From Mycobacterium scrofulaceum (GTDB lineage: Bacteria; Actinomycetota; Actinomycetes; Mycobacteriales; Mycobacteriaceae), in assembly GCF_002086735.1 (NCBI RefSeq), contig NZ_MVIJ01000013.1:62001-126000 (forward strand): a DNA stretch of 64,000 nt, given 5' to 3'. Every line of letters starts with the position of its first letter. Position 1 is the stretch's first letter. Positions 62,761 to 64,000 of this stretch are shown here, piece after piece. Position numbers and translations under genes: made by a program. Under the pieces are notes generated by a model. The model saw nothing but the letters and a program-made list of their open reading frames with translations, had not been told where the DNA came from and did no database searches.

Positions 62761-64000
62761 TCAGTGGGTGCCCAGGCCGCCGCTCAGGTACTGGGCGCGG
62801 CAGGCCCGGCGCGCCAGCTTGCCGCTGGTGGTGCGGGGAATGGCGCCGGCCGGCAGGAGCCGCACGTCGGCGACCGGCAGCCCGTGGTGGTGCGAGACCG
62901 CGGCCCGGATCGCGTCGATGGCCGGTCGCGGGTCGGCGCGACTGGTGCCCGTCGCCCGTTCGGCGACGACCACCAGTTGTTGTCCGGCGTCCCCCGCGGG
63001 GACCGCGAATGCGGTCACGTATCCCCGGCGGACGAGGGGCGACGCCTCGGCGACGGTCGCCTCGATGTGCTGCGGGTAGTGGTCGCGGCCGTCGACGGTG
63101 ACCATGTCGGCGATCCGGCCGGTGACATAGAGCTCGCCGTCGAGATATGTGCCCAGGTCGCCGCTCCGCAGCCACGCCCGGTCGGCCGTCGAACCCTCGG
63201 CGTGGCTGCCCTCGGCGAGCCGCGATCGCAAGCGGGCGCCGAACGCGCGGCGGGTGTCGTCGGGCAGCCCCCAGTAGCCCCGGCCGACGTTGTTGCCCTG
63301 GACCCAGATCTCGCCTACGCGGCCGTCGGCCAGCTCGGTCCCGGTGTCAGGCTCGACGATGACGGCCCATTCGCTGCGGCCCACCTGGCCGCAGGAGACC
63401 TGCGCCACCGCCGTCGGGGCGTCCGCCGCGACCCGCACCGCGCGACCGGCACCCAGCTCCTCGCGGTCGAAGTAGGCGGGTGTCGCCTCGGCGGCGGGCG
63501 CGATGGTCGCGACGAATAGGGTGGCCTCCGCGATGCCGTAGGAAGGCTTGAACGCGGTCGGCGGCAGACCGTACGGGGCGAACGCCTTGTTGAAGGCGTT
63601 GATCGCCTCGATGCTGACCGGTTCCGACCCGATGATCAGCACCACGTTGCTCAGGTCGACGTCGTCGCCGGGCGCGGGCAGCCCCCGCTGGGCGGCCCAT
63701 TCGTAGGCGAAGTTCGGCGCCGCGGTGACGGCACGCCCCGCCTGGGCCGACAAGGCCTTGATCCAGCGCTGCGGGCGGCGGACGAACGCCGCCGGTGACA
63801 TCAGCGTGGAGTGTCCCCCGTACACCGCCGGGAAGCCGATCATCGACAGGCCCATGTCGTGGTAGAGCGGCAACAGCTCACGCCGTGGGTGTTGCGGTCC
63901 AGCAGGTCGATCGACAGGATCATCTGCACGAGGTTGGTGCCGACCGCACGATGGGTGATCTCGACGCCGACCGGGGGCCGCGTGGAGCCCGACGTGTACT
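62761..64000 (-). pseudogene. fatty-acyl-AMP ligase (FAAL/FadD type), partial, with apparent frameshift
   Basis: Only the C-terminal part lies in the window. Frame A (64000-63876) encodes YTSGSTRPPVGVEITHRAVG through NTHGVS, the AMP-binding loop. Frame B (63873-62761) encodes LPLYHDMGLSMIGFPAVYGG through the C-terminus, with IIGSEPVSIEAINAFN, the LRSGDLGTYLDGELYVTGR hinge and the catalytic Lys in TTSGKLARR. Between them the expected SWLPLYHDMG codons AGC TGG TTG read AGC TGT TG: one G is missing near 63874. Without it the domain would be intact. FAALs activate fatty acids for polyketide synthases. Either a real pseudogene or a sequencing error. Confidence 0.82.

Overview
The window looks like a high-GC slow-growing Mycobacterium chromosome, most like the M. 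avium complex. This rests on two PPE-SVP proteins, a PE35-like protein, two cutinases, furA-katG, a LdtMt-type L,D-transpeptidase, a Tat-exported Rv2525c-like DUF1906 protein, an Rv0315-like GH16 glucanase, an Rv2623-like universal stress protein and a GAP (glycopeptidolipid-addressing) protein. Species-level placement is inference from gene content recalled from memory. No rRNA, tRNA, insertion sequence, prophage or CRISPR array was seen. Most of the window reads as ordinary chromosome with short, tightly packed operons.

Layout. 0-13 kb: FAD monooxygenase, the HrpA helicase, enoyl-CoA hydratase overlapped by a DUF3253 gene, a secreted cutinase, a two-gene operon of coiled-coil/CsbD proteins, a zinc alcohol dehydrogenase with a small membrane protein, a MOSC protein and a secreted DUF732 protein that appears to start at ATT. 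13.2-17 kb: a 0.94 kb gene-free stretch, then two tandem PPE-SVP genes whose products end in a SHOCT-like domain. 17-28.5 kb: a UGT-type glycosyltransferase, a methyltransferase, a FAD/Rieske oxidoreductase, an L,D-transpeptidase, furA-katG with an apparently leaderless furA promoter and a strong terminator after katG, a DUF1906 protein and a GMC oxidoreductase. 28.6-32.7 kb: a compact cluster (GT4 glycosyltransferase, methyltransferase, alpha/alpha-toroid protein, then a convergent class I methyltransferase) behind a promoter with a 16-bp palindrome; this is the best candidate for an uncharacterised glycolipid or glycan pathway. 32.7-42.5 kb: a second cutinase, a P3A-type H+-ATPase, a GH16 glucanase, two LCMT-type methyltransferases, a zinc-free MDR reductase and a SOUL protein.

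42.5-48.3 kb: aldehyde dehydrogenase behind a 22-bp palindrome, an AraC/VOC pair, an epimerase, a 48-residue Cys-rich metallothionein-like protein, a tandem Usp protein and an orphan PE35-like protein with a VPTTSPT repeat tail. Boxes fitting GGGNCNNNNGNCCC, the DosR-type dormancy core as I remember it, lie upstream of the epimerase and of the H+-ATPase, with a one-mismatch version upstream of the Usp gene. This suggests a small hypoxia/NO-responsive set.

48.3-64 kb: an HsaA-like flavin monooxygenase, NYN nuclease and nitronate monooxygenase, a DUF4333 lipoprotein, thiol peroxidase, a GlxA-type regulator with an isonitrile-hydratase-like protein, a 54-bp x 4 VNTR, an NTF2/SDR pair divergent around a KstR-like box, and a minus-strand series of FAAL (partial and frameshifted), serine hydrolase, arylsulfatase and GAP that may belong to lipid modification and export. 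Functions are assigned by motif recognition only; no database search was run.
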